36,033 nucleotides of DNA from Perkinsus marinus ATCC 50983. Its lineage: Eukaryota > Perkinsozoa > Perkinsida > Perkinsidae. This document shows, in pieces, positions 10,862-20,052 of this stretch (position 1 is its first letter; each line of letters begins with the position of its first letter). Where the stretch lies: assembly GCF_000006405.1 (NCBI RefSeq), contig NW_003216498.1:291449-327481 (forward strand), read 5' to 3'. A program made the translations under genes and the position numbers. Below the pieces are notes generated by a model that saw only the letters and a program-made list of their open reading frames with translations, was not told the DNA's origin and searched no databases.

Positions 10862-12399
10862 ATGTCACAACATGACTCGGAGTTCGCCGATCCAACGACT
10901 TACATGATTGAGGAGACGTGGGTCAATTTCAGTCTCCCCTCTATCAAATCAGCTACTGTTTTGATACTCCTCGGTTTAGTCATCTCCTGCAGCCTTTGCG
11001 TCACCCATTTCCTAACACAGAGGGAGCGAGCGATACACAAAGGGACACTCGTGGGCTTCACCCCGGTATCCAATGCTGATGAGAAGTTGCAGCCAACCTC
11101 AAAGCCCCGGTATCCGGCGGTGGACTACTTCAGAGGGTTGAATGTCGTATTCGTCGTTATATTTCATCTGATGTGGGCCCTGGGAGTCTGTAAGATGATC
11201 CCCAATCAACCTCGTATTTACCAATACAATCTACCTATAACGGGTTACCTATGCTTCGCAGCAATTTATAGTACTTCATTCGTTTGGGGGAATCTGACTC
11301 GTCCGATTCACCCATACATCCAGTACTTCATGTGAGACTGCAGCTATAGTAGAACGCTGTATAAGGAGCGCTTTACCTCTCAGATTCTCTCTTACCTGTA
11401 CTTTGTGCATCTACATAGTGTGCTGGGAAACCGAGAGATCCGGCGTATGCATAATAATGCTGTGTGTTGGACTGTCCTTAGCGATAGTCCACGAGGACCG
11501 AATCAAATGGAGAAACGTCATTGTAAGGACGCTGAAGCTAGGAGCAGCAGCAGGAGCTATAAGCGCTATAACGTAATAATATTCTTGGGGAAGAGNNNNN
11601 NNNNNNNNNNNNNNNNNNNNNNNNNNNNNNNNNNNNNNNNNNNNNNNNNNNNNNNNNNNNNNNNNNNNNNNNNNNNNNNNNNNNNNNNNNNNNNNTCACC
11701 GCTCGATACTCAGACCCCTCGTATCGCCCTTATCGGCTTCATCTGCATCCAGATTTACACTATGGCAGGAAATGTGTTCCCCCTGGAAGTTCCCAGTGAC
11801 CGTCCCTCAGCCGATACGACTCCGTGGTAAGTACATTGAACGTCTGTGTTGGGTACAGCAGCCCATAGTATAGTAAGAGGATCGCAACTACTCTGTATCG
11901 GCACAGCTCGCTATGTATTGACATAAAAAGTGTTTTAGTACAGCGGAGCGTTGACATCAAGCAACGACGCTGTAGATGTCCTTGGGATGACGGTGTGCTA
12001 TTCCATCCATCAAGTTGGACGGTTCCCTCTCCTCATAGCTACGTCAGTGTATTCACAAACCGACTTTACGGCTTAATTGAGCACTACGGTGTGTTCGAGG
12101 GGAATGGTGCTCCCGGCGTAGGTTCCACAACCTTGGATACTGCTTGCTCGGCGTCTGGCTTCACAGCGTGGGCATTCATAAGATAACGGCTATCGAATTG
12201 ATACCAGGCAAACCCATGCATCTCGAGGATACAGTCTTCACATTTATCGGCCGACATGTAAGGCTCATTAGTTTCACTTGATCCTGAGGTGGTTAACGCG
12301 TGATGTACGCCGCTCTCTCCTCAGGCTCTAATGGTCTATCTGGCCCACATGATACCTGTCCTTGTTGTAGTTGGACTGTCTATCCTCCGAGAATCGTAG
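10862..12399 (+). CDS. Multi-pass membrane acyltransferase, HGSNAT/DUF1624-like, paralogue 2 (interrupted by assembly gap)
   Basis: Predicted membrane O- or N-acyltransferase. It begins with an N-terminal hydrophobic segment, followed by RYPAVDYFRGLNVVFVVIFH, the D-x-x-RG...H signature of the HGSNAT_cat/DUF1624 family. Exons are 10862-11331, 11384-11572, a missing exon or exons in the N gap, 11714-11826, 12122-12257 and 12325-12399. Phases and several lengths (113 bp for the FPLEV exon) equal those of paralogue 3. Later blocks are MYTMAGNVFPLEV-like, PWFHNLGYCLLGVWLH and the terminal VYLAHMIPVLVVVG helix. The intron at 11827-12121 is 295 bp against 43 bp in paralogue 3, so sequence has been inserted there. 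Acceptor and substrate cannot be read from sequence. Confidence 0.75.
11596..11695. other. Assembly gap of 100 N
   Basis: Exactly 100 N bases, the conventional placeholder for a gap of unknown size. By comparison with paralogue 3 it should contain the acceptor of intron 2 and the exon carrying the IVFGALH-type block. Confidence 0.98.
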
Positions 12400-12441
12400 C
12401 CGTATCCTTCTTACATTCTTCGTGGAACAGCTTACCTCTTC

Positions 12442-13280
12442 TTGAACGAGCTGGCATGTGTGGTGTTGGTCAGTTCGGGCAGGAGATACTCTCGTAAAGC
12501 TTGCAACGCAGGGCATCCGGGTTCATCGTCGACAAAGATAGTCTCCTGTTATTGCAGTAGTTGCGCAGTAGTCATGCCAGTGCTGGTAGTAGCTCTCTCC
12601 TTGAGATGGCTGATGACACTCCAAGCTGCGAGAAGATTCATTGAACCAACACTCTCCCGTCTTTGCCGATGTTCGGAGAACAATCTGTTCCGAACAGGTA
12701 ATGGTACGACTGAATTCATTGTGAATGTGCACTGTGTCGACGGTTCAATGGGCCAAGCCTCTGGGCAGCTATTGCATCGTCTTGGCAGGCTCTCTGCTGG
12801 CTTCCTAGATTTGAAAGCAACCTTCGACAAAGTACTACGTTCTGCTATGCGGAGAGCTCTCAGACTTGTTGGGTGTGATGAGGAGCTGATATCAGCCATT
12901 TAATCACTCCCTCGCGGTACTCATGCTCAAGTGCAGACATGGGAAGGCTCACTTGATCTTTTTCATATAGAGATTGGAACTAGACAGAGATGCCGTATAG
13001 CACTTCTTCTATTCATTATCTTCATGGACATGGTGATCAGAGATGCCAATTTGGATGTTGGATTGAGTATTCCATGCGAAAGCGGTGGCAATGCTGAAGA
13101 CGTCGCCCTCTGATGCCTCCTGTTCGCAGATGACATAGTTTTATCGGCACAAGATCTGATAATCAATGTTCTGAACTTCGCAGATAGCCTGGATCAGCTC
13201 TCTACGGCCCTGACTAGGTTTGGCACGGAAATGTCATTATCTAAAGCGAAATATCATAGAGACGCACAGACTGACATCTG
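12442..13280 (+). pseudogene. LINE-type reverse transcriptase fragment with in-frame stops
   Basis: One frame reads through the RT core of a non-LTR retrotransposon. FRTGNGTTEFI corresponds to the fingers block and FLDLKATFDKVL to the first catalytic Asp block. GTRQRCRIALLLFIIFMDM corresponds to the G-x-PQG-S/LLF block, and LLFADDIVLSA to the FADD active site. The frame is interrupted by TAA at 12901-12903 and TGA at 13111-13113 and ends shortly after the thumb-like start. No endonuclease, zinc knuckle or poly(A) tail is visible. It begins about 40 bp after the stop of acyltransferase paralogue 2 and separates it from paralogue 3. Confidence 0.85.
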
Positions 13281-13315
13281 ATGCCACGGTGGCTAGGCTA
13301 CCCATGGTGGGTGGT

Positions 13316-13360
13316 TCACCCAATACCTGAGATGAGATTCTTATCTCAGGGATTGGGTGA
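13316..13360. repeat. 45-bp near-perfect inverted repeat
   Basis: Arms of 18 bp (TCACCCAAT, one unpaired position, CCTGAGAT and its complement) flank a 9-nt loop, with a single mismatch. It sits in a gene-free interval (13281-14042) just downstream of the retroelement fragment. Nothing else is recognisable in that interval apart from a G-rich run near 13740. Confidence 0.88.
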
Positions 13361-14042
13361 TGCAAATCTAGGGAATGCGTGTAGTTGATTTTGATGTCGA
13401 GGAAGTGGGCCGATTTGTCCATTAAGTAGTCTCTTTTCAGAAGGAAGAGATCTTGTGGCATCTTATAGACATAGATCTCCGGCAGCTCTCGAGAAACTGA
13501 GCAGCCTCATTATCTTTCTAAAGTCTGATTAATCATCATTTATCAATGCAACGATCCTCCGAGGAGACTATCATACATCGTGTCATAAGACGTGTCTTGC
13601 TCCGGCCCTTCATGGTTTGGAACCCGCTCCTTACACTGGAGGCTCGTTGCGGCATCTTGACGTGTTGCTCAATCGCTGTAGAAGGACGTCCTTAGTATTG
13701 GCTCTCGGTAGAGGGGGATCCATTTGGGCCTAGCCTCTAGGGGGGTGGGGGGTCAGTGCGTGGGGTTGCACGAGTCTCACAGTATTATTTTGAGGACCAC
13801 ACCTCTTAAGGTCCTCCATAACTGGATTTTCCCCTCACTGGCCACTGGCTAGTGGCCGGTGAATGCGCCAAAAAGCTGTGTCAACAACGTTTGCAGCATG
13901 AGCAGATGTAGGTGAACTAACAGTAGGCCGAAGGGCAACAGCGGCGATGATCGTCATCATCCGCGTACAGAAACTATTCCCACTCCTTTCATTAACATCT
14001 TTGAATGTTGAGTTTTAGTGTACCATCGTAGTAAGTAAAGGA

Positions 14043-15476
14043 ATGTTGTATATGCGTTACGATCCAGCGATGACAGTTGTTTTAATCTCGCTCCGGATGT
14101 TGCGAGAGAGCTTCTTAGTGCTATGTGACCTTTCGACAGCCCCTTGGTCGGTGGTATTAACCTCTGGCCCTGCCCTGACTATCTGGATCATCCTCATAAC
14201 GACCTTCCTCTTCTGCCTTCTCCACAAACTCACAAACCAGCAGAGAGTCTCTCACAAAAGGGCGATGATGGAAGTAGGCCCAGAGGTCTGTTGGGTTCGA
14301 CTCGGAATCGCTCTTGTGTTAGAGTGGCGAAGCCGTGGCCCATTTCGATGAGGCTGAGAATTCTGCCACTGCTTCGGACGAGGCAAAGACGCGTCCCTCT
14401 CGATACCCAGCAGTGGACTATTGGCGGGGGATGTGTATCAGCTTCGTCGTTATGTATCACATGGTCGGAAACTTTCGTATAAACGGTCTGATCCCCAGCG
14501 GTTTTCGCGGGGCTAATTATTCCGACCCCTGTCCTAAATGGAACTATTTCACGTTCACAGTTTATTTTTCGATATTCCAGACTGTTTGTCATTTGGGAAG
14601 GTTCGTCTCGCCTTATCTTCACTACCTTCTGTAAGTAACACTGACTTACCTTTCGCGGCTACGGCACTGTCAGGTTCACCCCTTGTACTGTGTATTGCAT
14701 CTGTGTGTGGTGGCGAGAGAGTCAAGTCGCTGGAGTGGCGATGCTACAGATGTGCGTCGGTCTCTCCCAAGCCTTGGCCAACAGAGGCCGGGTTATCAAA
14801 TGGAGATCTGTCATCCACCGAACCATCAAGCTGGCCATGTTCGCTGCTATGCTCAGTGCCTACACGTGGGAGCTCAAAGGAAGACTTTAGCATAATTGCT
14901 GTTGCTGTGTAGATTCTATCGATTCCCTGATGCTCCTATTGTATTCGGAGCACTGCATTGCATATGCCTCAATAGTCTGCTCTGTCTCCCGTTTGTGAAG
15001 GTGATGGCCATCACTCCGTTCAACCGCTGTGGGTAGTTCCTCTTTAGTATCCACAACTAGCCTTCCCCGCCTTCTTATTCATCCAAATGTATACGATGTG
15101 TTTCGGTGTCTTCCCGCTGGAGGTAGATATGGATCGACCATCGCTCGACGTTATGCCCTGGTAAGACTGAGGCCCGCCGTATACTCTCGGGCACCAAGTT
15201 CAGGTTCCACAATCTTGGCTTCTGCGTGCTCGGAGTATGGCTGCATGATCGAGGCGTCCACACTATCAGCTCCCTGCGCTTATTTCCTTTCCGAACCCGA
15301 GTTCCGTTCGAAGAGTCTGTATTCTGTACCCTGGGCCGTTGGGTGAGCGTCACGACTACTGTATCAATGGAGAGGCTGCGTATTTTCAGTCGTTGGCAGT
15401 GTACCTCTGCCACGAACTCATCTTCGTTCCTTTAACGCTCGCGATAAAGCAGTGGAAGCCGCAAGGAGTGGCATGA
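14043..15476 (+). CDS. Multi-pass membrane acyltransferase, HGSNAT/DUF1624-like, paralogue 3 (intact)
   Basis: Seven exons join without a break: 14043-14285, 14323-14630, 14674-14865, 14913-15000, 15048-15160, 15204-15342 and 15375-15476, giving 394 residues. Introns are 37, 43, 47, 47, 43 and 32 bp. The order of motifs follows the HGSNAT_cat/DUF1624 fold: an N-terminal hydrophobic helix, then RYPAVDYWRGMCISFVVMYH. Next come MLQMCVGLSQALANRGR, FPDAPIVFGALHCI, FGVFPLEVDMDRPS, PWFHNLGFCVLGVWLHD, and LGRW with a terminal VYLCHELIFVPL helix. The family transfers acyl groups across or at membranes, for example acetyl-CoA to glycans in lysosomal HGSNAT. The substrate here is unknown. The start ATG at 14043 could instead be the in-frame ATG nine codons later. 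Confidence 0.8.
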
Positions 15477-15691
15477 CGATGGAAAGCAATAATAATCGAT
15501 TTGCTCCCATTTGAAGTTGACTACTTTACTCTGATATGACCACTAACAACAAAGTTGGTTTCTGATTAGCATCTCACCAGGCTTAGGTTCATGAAACCCG
15601 TGGCATTCACAGCTATAATCTCATCGTGGATTACGTTATAGGTGCTGAAATTGTCGAGACGGTTTGTTCTAATCATGAGTGTTAATATGAG

Positions 15692-15740
15692 AGGCGCTTG
15701 CAAAGGTGGTTTCGGAATTCAAAACCACCTTCGCAAGCCT
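15692..15740. repeat. 49-bp imperfect inverted repeat
   Basis: AGGC-TTGC-AAGGTGGTTT pairs with AAACCACCTT-GCAAGCCT around a short loop centred on a GAATTC. A 2-nt bulge and one mismatch interrupt arms of about 19-21 bp. Confidence 0.8.
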
Positions 15741-16236
15741 ATCCAACATTTGTATCTTGGAGTTTCACTAAGCAGATGAGCTGCCACAACTCGCACTGTC
15801 AACTCCGAAATGAGTTATCGACTGTTGGCCGCCCCTGATCTCTGCTCGCGTAGCAAATGAATCTGCGAACGCGGAATTGATGTGCAGAATTATGGGTCGG
15901 GTGGTAGAGTGAGTCGCTGAGTGACAGAGATGGCCACGTGAATGGCTGGAAACCATGGCATAGTCCGAAACCATCCGCCCCCTTCCTCTGCTTCCTACGA
16001 GGCCTCTTGTCGCCTTCATTCAATCCCTCCACATCATGTGAGGCTCCATTCTACATAGTCATTCACATGGAACAGTCGCCCAAAGTGAGTTGTGTGCAGT
16101 GATACTATACATAGTCTTCCGGACACCCACAATTGGGCATGGATCCAGTAGCCTACCAACTTGAGAACCCCGGTCTAGATTATGGTGTCTGACTTGGAAG
16201 AGGGTACGCTGAGAACACTTACTCTTATAATACTCC

Positions 16237-16269
16237 GTGTATTGACTGACAACTTGTCAGTCAATACAC
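16237..16269. repeat. 33-bp perfect palindrome with 1-nt centre
   Basis: GTGTATTGACTGACAA is followed by a single C and then its exact reverse complement. It is located 74 bp beyond the TruD stop codon. With a single spacer base it would form a cruciform rather than a normal RNA hairpin loop, unless the inner two pairs open. Confidence 0.95.
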
Positions 16270-16342
16270 TGGCTCACAGAATGCGATCAACCATACCCTG
16301 GTGACTAAGAGACACAACGATGTGACTTCAGAAACAATCTTT

Positions 16343-17791
16343 TCATAGGATTCTTTTAATTTCATCAAGTCTTCTGAAACATGCATCAGGAAGCCAGCCT
16401 AATGCTTGGCCTCCTGGTTGGAAGAAGTTCATTCCAAGCCACTCTCGTACGAGCGAAGTCGCGAAGCACCCGGGCGGAAGGATGAATGCAACCGACAATC
16501 TTCCTTGTCGCCGCTCCCATGTCAAATTCTGTGGTCTAACCAGGAGTGACCGAAAACGACCATGGTGTCTGAGAGCGTCCTCCTTCACTCCCAACCTCAC
16601 TGTCGAAGTTAATATAAAATCCCCTATCAAATTGTCAGGACGGATACCAAATCTGGAGGGCACTGGTAGGACCACCTTACTGAGATCTGGGACATCTGAC
16701 GATGTTGACGAGCGAATAGCGACTTTCCCACTCTCATCTGACCATAGATCACCAGCGACACCTTTCATGCCATAGCGCTCAATCCTCGCACTCACAACGT
16801 AATTCCACAGCAGAGATTCGAAAGCGTTATTGTAAGTGCTCCATAGTGACGCTGGTATTTTAGTCCGCCACAGTCTCTTCGGGTATTTCACAATCGCTTC
16901 GATCAAGTGGTGATCATCCCTCGAGGAAACATCCTCAGGGAGATTCCTTTGAAGCGATTTGAAGTTCTTTCCGAGAATCTTCTTCGAAACGTCGTTCCGG
17001 GAGGGTTCCCCCTGGCTCGCCAGGAGAGCCATCACTGCTTCTTCCACCCTACCCGTATTCAAATGCCAACCTACTACAGGAGTCATGTACCTTGGCGATC
17101 CGAACCTTTGAGGGCCGAAGTAGTTGACAAAACCTCCTTCGGCGATTCGAGCTAAAGCCGCATCGTGTGCCTCACTCTCTATAACTCGGGAATCGCCGGT
17201 GAACACCAGGCGAAAGTGGTTGCCGCTAAGATCACTCAACTTGAGTGCTCTCTCGACTCCTAAAGGGTCCCCGATCCGGAAGGGTAGCCGGAGTTGACGA
17301 TGTTTGCGGAAAAACCTCAGGAAAGCCTCCTGTGGCATTGTGATTAGCTGAGTGGTATCAGCGTGTTCATCCTTCCGGCCGGCGTAGGATATGTCTTCGG
17401 GAGCGCATTCGGCGTGATGGGCCAACAATTGAACAACACTTTGAGTTTCCACAAGGTACTTCTGCACAGTTAGCTGTACAAAAGGAGAGCTGAGTAGCGC
17501 GGCGCCGAGCTGCTTCGTGGTGACATAGCCGCGCAGAGACCTCCGTATCTCCAACGGCGCCTGGTGCCCGACAGGTATCTCTCGAACAGCGAACCCATCC
17601 CGACCAATGACCAAGTCAACCCCATGATAGTGACGGTCATCGTTACGTGACCAGACTAGCCTCCCTCCAAATGGGCGATGGGCATCATCGAGAAGAGTTG
17701 GGGATCTAATGCCGAGTAGACTGAGGAACTCCCCACTCGCCGCCGCTGCCCCGATGTTACTACTACGCACTGACCCGACAGTAGTAGGCAT
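16343..17791 (-). CDS. TruD/PUS7-family tRNA pseudouridine synthase
   Basis: Single-exon gene of 482 residues that isomerises uridine to pseudouridine in tRNA or other RNA. TruD signatures are clear. AGRKDEHADTTQ holds the catalytic Asp of the KD motif. NYFGPQRFGS is the family motif II block, followed by the TRUD insertion-domain region and a C-terminal FILPPGCFATSLVREWLGM block. The open frame extends upstream to a TTG at 17827, but the first ATG (17791) is preferred for a eukaryote. Unlike its neighbours it has no intron in 1.45 kb. Its 5' end abuts satellite array B, which begins about 35 bp upstream. Whether it is the PUS7 orthologue or a bacterial-type acquisition needs a tree. Confidence 0.92.
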   Translation of the reverse strand: MPTTVGSVRSSNIGAAAASGEFLSLLGIRSPTLLDDAHRPFGGRLVWSRNDDRHYHGVDLVIGRDGFAVREIPVGHQAPLEIRRSLRGYVTTKQLGAALLSSPFVQLTVQKYLVETQSVVQLLAHHAECAPEDISYAGRKDEHADTTQLITMPQEAFLRFFRKHRQLRLPFRIGDPLGVERALKLSDLSGNHFRLVFTGDSRVIESEAHDAALARIAEGGFVNYFGPQRFGSPRYMTPVVGWHLNTGRVEEAVMALLASQGEPSRNDVSKKILGKNFKSLQRNLPEDVSSRDDHHLIEAIVKYPKRLWRTKIPASLWSTYNNAFESLLWNYVVSARIERYGMKGVAGDLWSDESGKVAIRSSTSSDVPDLSKVVLPVPSRFGIRPDNLIGDFILTSTVRLGVKEDALRHHGRFRSLLVRPQNLTWERRQGRLSVAFILPPGCFATSLVREWLGMNFFQPGGQALGWLPDACFRRLDEIKRIL

Positions 17792-17823
17792 GATGCAGAA
17801 GGGAAGCTCAAAACGAATATAGA

Positions 17824-18220
17824 TCAATGCTGGAGAGCGGGGCGGCTATGCCACGACCCCAAGATATGCTCCAATACAATCAATTTCTCCAGAGGGGACG
17901 GCTATGCCACAACCTCAAGATATGCTCCAATACAATCAATTTCTCCAGAGGGGGCGGCTATGCCACAACCTCAAGATATGCTCCAATACAATCAATTTCT
18001 CCAGAGGGGGCAGCTATGCCACAACCTCAAGATATGCTCCAATACAATCAATTTCTCCAGAGGGGACGGCTATGCCACAACCTCAAGATATGCTCCAATA
18101 CAATCAATTTCTCCAGAGGGGGCGACTATGCCACAACCTCAAGATATGCTCCAATACAATCAATTTCTCCAGACGGGGCGGCTATGCCACAACCCCAAAA
18201 TATGCTCAAGTACGAATAAT
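17824..18220. repeat. Satellite array B: 7 units of exactly 56 bp
   Basis: The core GGCTATGCCAC (with variants) begins at 17844, 17900, 17956, 18012, 18068, 18124 and 18180, always 56 bp apart. Units share GGGGCGGCTATGCCACAACC and CAAGATATG with array A but have a different second half (CTCCAATACAATCAATTTC). The first unit has GACCCCAAG and the last AACCCCAAAATATG, like the edge units of array A. It fills the space between the TruD start and the 3' end of the coiled-coil gene. Confidence 0.95.
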
Positions 18221-18403
18221 TTCACAGCCGCCTACGATAAGAAGACTAATTTCATCGGCATGACCAGATACGCCATGTAAAGGAGGATATAAAGCATGCA
18301 AATGAAGGCAGAAAAGTATAAAATCCGATATGTAAATATAGACATGCCACATGAGTAGCTATCGTCTCACAACAGCCCAATATGTGAATTTCGTTCACAA
18401 TGA

Positions 18404-19823
18404 TCACTCACTCTTCCCCAACCGCGATGAAGTTTGGCGCATCGAACCCTCATTGGCATCAGTTTGTACAACGCTAGATGCAGCGAGAGGCAATGAGACT
18501 GTTTGAGTACATGCGTCTTCCCGACATGGACAGGTCGTGATGCTACGCGACGATTCTGTGGCTGTCACATTGGATCGCTTACTCGCTCCGAGCACCCACT
18601 GAGGATGCCGGTAGGGTCTAGTCTGAGTAAGTTTGCCCTCGCTGTCCCCAGCTCCTTGGACCGTACCTGCTGGCAACCTTCACGGAGGTGTGGTATGGCT
18701 TGGAGGGCTCATACCTTCAGTAACTCGACTACCAGCTCCTCATCCACGTCCAGCTTCAAGCCCGTGCGGGATGACTTAGGTGAAGGCTTACTGCTGGCGA
18801 GCCAATGCTTGAGTACCTTCTAGTGAAGGTCGATGGAGACAGCGCATACTACGCCACTCACCGCTACTCGCACCTGCAGCTCACGGCATACCAGCGCAGC
18901 TGCCAACATGTGCTCCTCGGCAGTTGCGGCCGCAGCTACCTGACTGCCACAGCAAAGGATATGTGTTAGTTGTAGAAGGCCACACCTGGGCATCTCTCTC
19001 CACGAGGAGCGTCCTTCGATCGATCTCACTCACAATACCGGGAGGCCCGTTGGAGATGCTTTCAATGCGCCTGTCAAGCTCGAGCACTATACCTGCCGAG
19101 AGCCGGAGGACTGCTAGAAGGCCTCTACCGGACATGGCAGCACGGATCACAGCTCCACGAAGTGCCCAACTATCTAGCAGTGAGTAGCAGGGCCACCGAA
19201 GACAATGGCACGAAGATGCAAATTGCCTGACCGTCTGAATTCCAGTCTACCGATTTTCCCTCCTACTCTGAGCCATGTCTGCCTCATCGGCCCATCGGTG
19301 ACCCCTCCCCAAATGCCCCTGGAGGGCCTTCTTCATCCGTGTGAGTTCCTCACGGAGTAGCTGCCTTTGGACGAGCCGCACTCTACCCTCTACTGAGTCT
19401 TCCGAAGCCGCCTAGCTGTCGAGATTGAGGAAGTCCATCTCAGCCGAGACCAACAAAATCCGTACGAGCCAGGTAGCGGGACCCACTTCATAGGAGTTAT
19501 CCTCCCGTCTTCGGGCCAGAATATTCAAGTATCTCCGCAGCTTGTGGCAGTCGGACGTGAGACGGTCGATTTCTTCCTCCAAACGTTGTCTACTAGGAAC
19601 CTCTCGATCAACGGCCTCCTTGATGGGCAGGAAGGTTAGAACTCTGTCGTCACGCCGAGGGGAGTGATATCGCGGCCGCCTTGAAGAAAAAGGAAGAGCT
19701 CCGAACCATATTTGACCAGCGACAGGATGACTACCGAGATCTGAGTAAACCCTCCCTGTGTCTTCGTTCGAGGTCCTCAGTACGTTTCCGCAACTCGGAG
19801 ATCGTCGGTATAGAAACTTCCAT
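18404..19823 (-). CDS. Coiled-coil protein of unknown function
   Basis: Not assigned to a known family. The ATG at 19823 opens a charged helical sequence (PTISELRKRTEDLERRHREG) that continues across a 55-bp intron at 19680-19734. Heptad-rich segments follow (QRLEEEIDRLTSDCHKLRRY and QRQLLREELTRMKKAL), with a basic SPRRDD patch between. Further minus-strand exons give ALRGAVIRAAMSGRGLL, IESISNGPPGIVSEIDRRT and an Ala-rich AAAATAEEHMLAAALVCREL helix. Apparent in-frame stops lie inside short GT-AG introns (39-46 bp) and vanish on splicing. The last exon or exons between about 18404 and 18680 could be read in two frames, so the C-terminus is uncertain. It could be a cytoskeletal or scaffold protein, but nothing specific supports that. 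Confidence 0.6.
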
Positions 19824-20052
19824 CAACGTTTGGTGGGAAGAAGTCTCTGAGTGAGGACTCCACCATAGTGTTGATGATGATACATGACCGCTCGAGCTCG
19901 GCAACCATCAGGCTACTGTAGTCAGAGAAAGAGGGGCTCGACCAGCAAGTAACTCCCTATTCAACACCTCACTAGAATACACTACACAATGGAGATGGGT
20001 GGAGATGATACTGAATTTATGATGGATTCTGCTGAAGATATAAATAGTAGCA

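Larger units (their letters stand above)
15477..16342. other. Gene-free interval between convergent genes
   Basis: Acyltransferase paralogue 3 ends at 15476 and TruD ends at 16343 on the opposite strand. Two minus-strand frames near 15768-16032 overlap each other without motifs and are not supported. The notable content is two inverted repeats, listed separately. Confidence 0.6.

Noticed and set aside
15768-16032. Overlapping minus-strand frames of 77-83 codons
   Set aside because: They compete for the same DNA, have no domain and no splice continuation.
17827-18280. Three overlapping open frames with repeated MPQPQDMLQYNQFLQRG-like patterns
   Set aside because: Same effect for satellite array B; the frames are shifted copies of one another.
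18820-19440. In-frame TAG codons in the coiled-coil gene suggesting stop-codon reassignment or readthrough
   Set aside because: Each stop falls within a short GT-AG intron (for example the 39-bp intron ending CTAG near 19412), and splicing restores a continuous frame.
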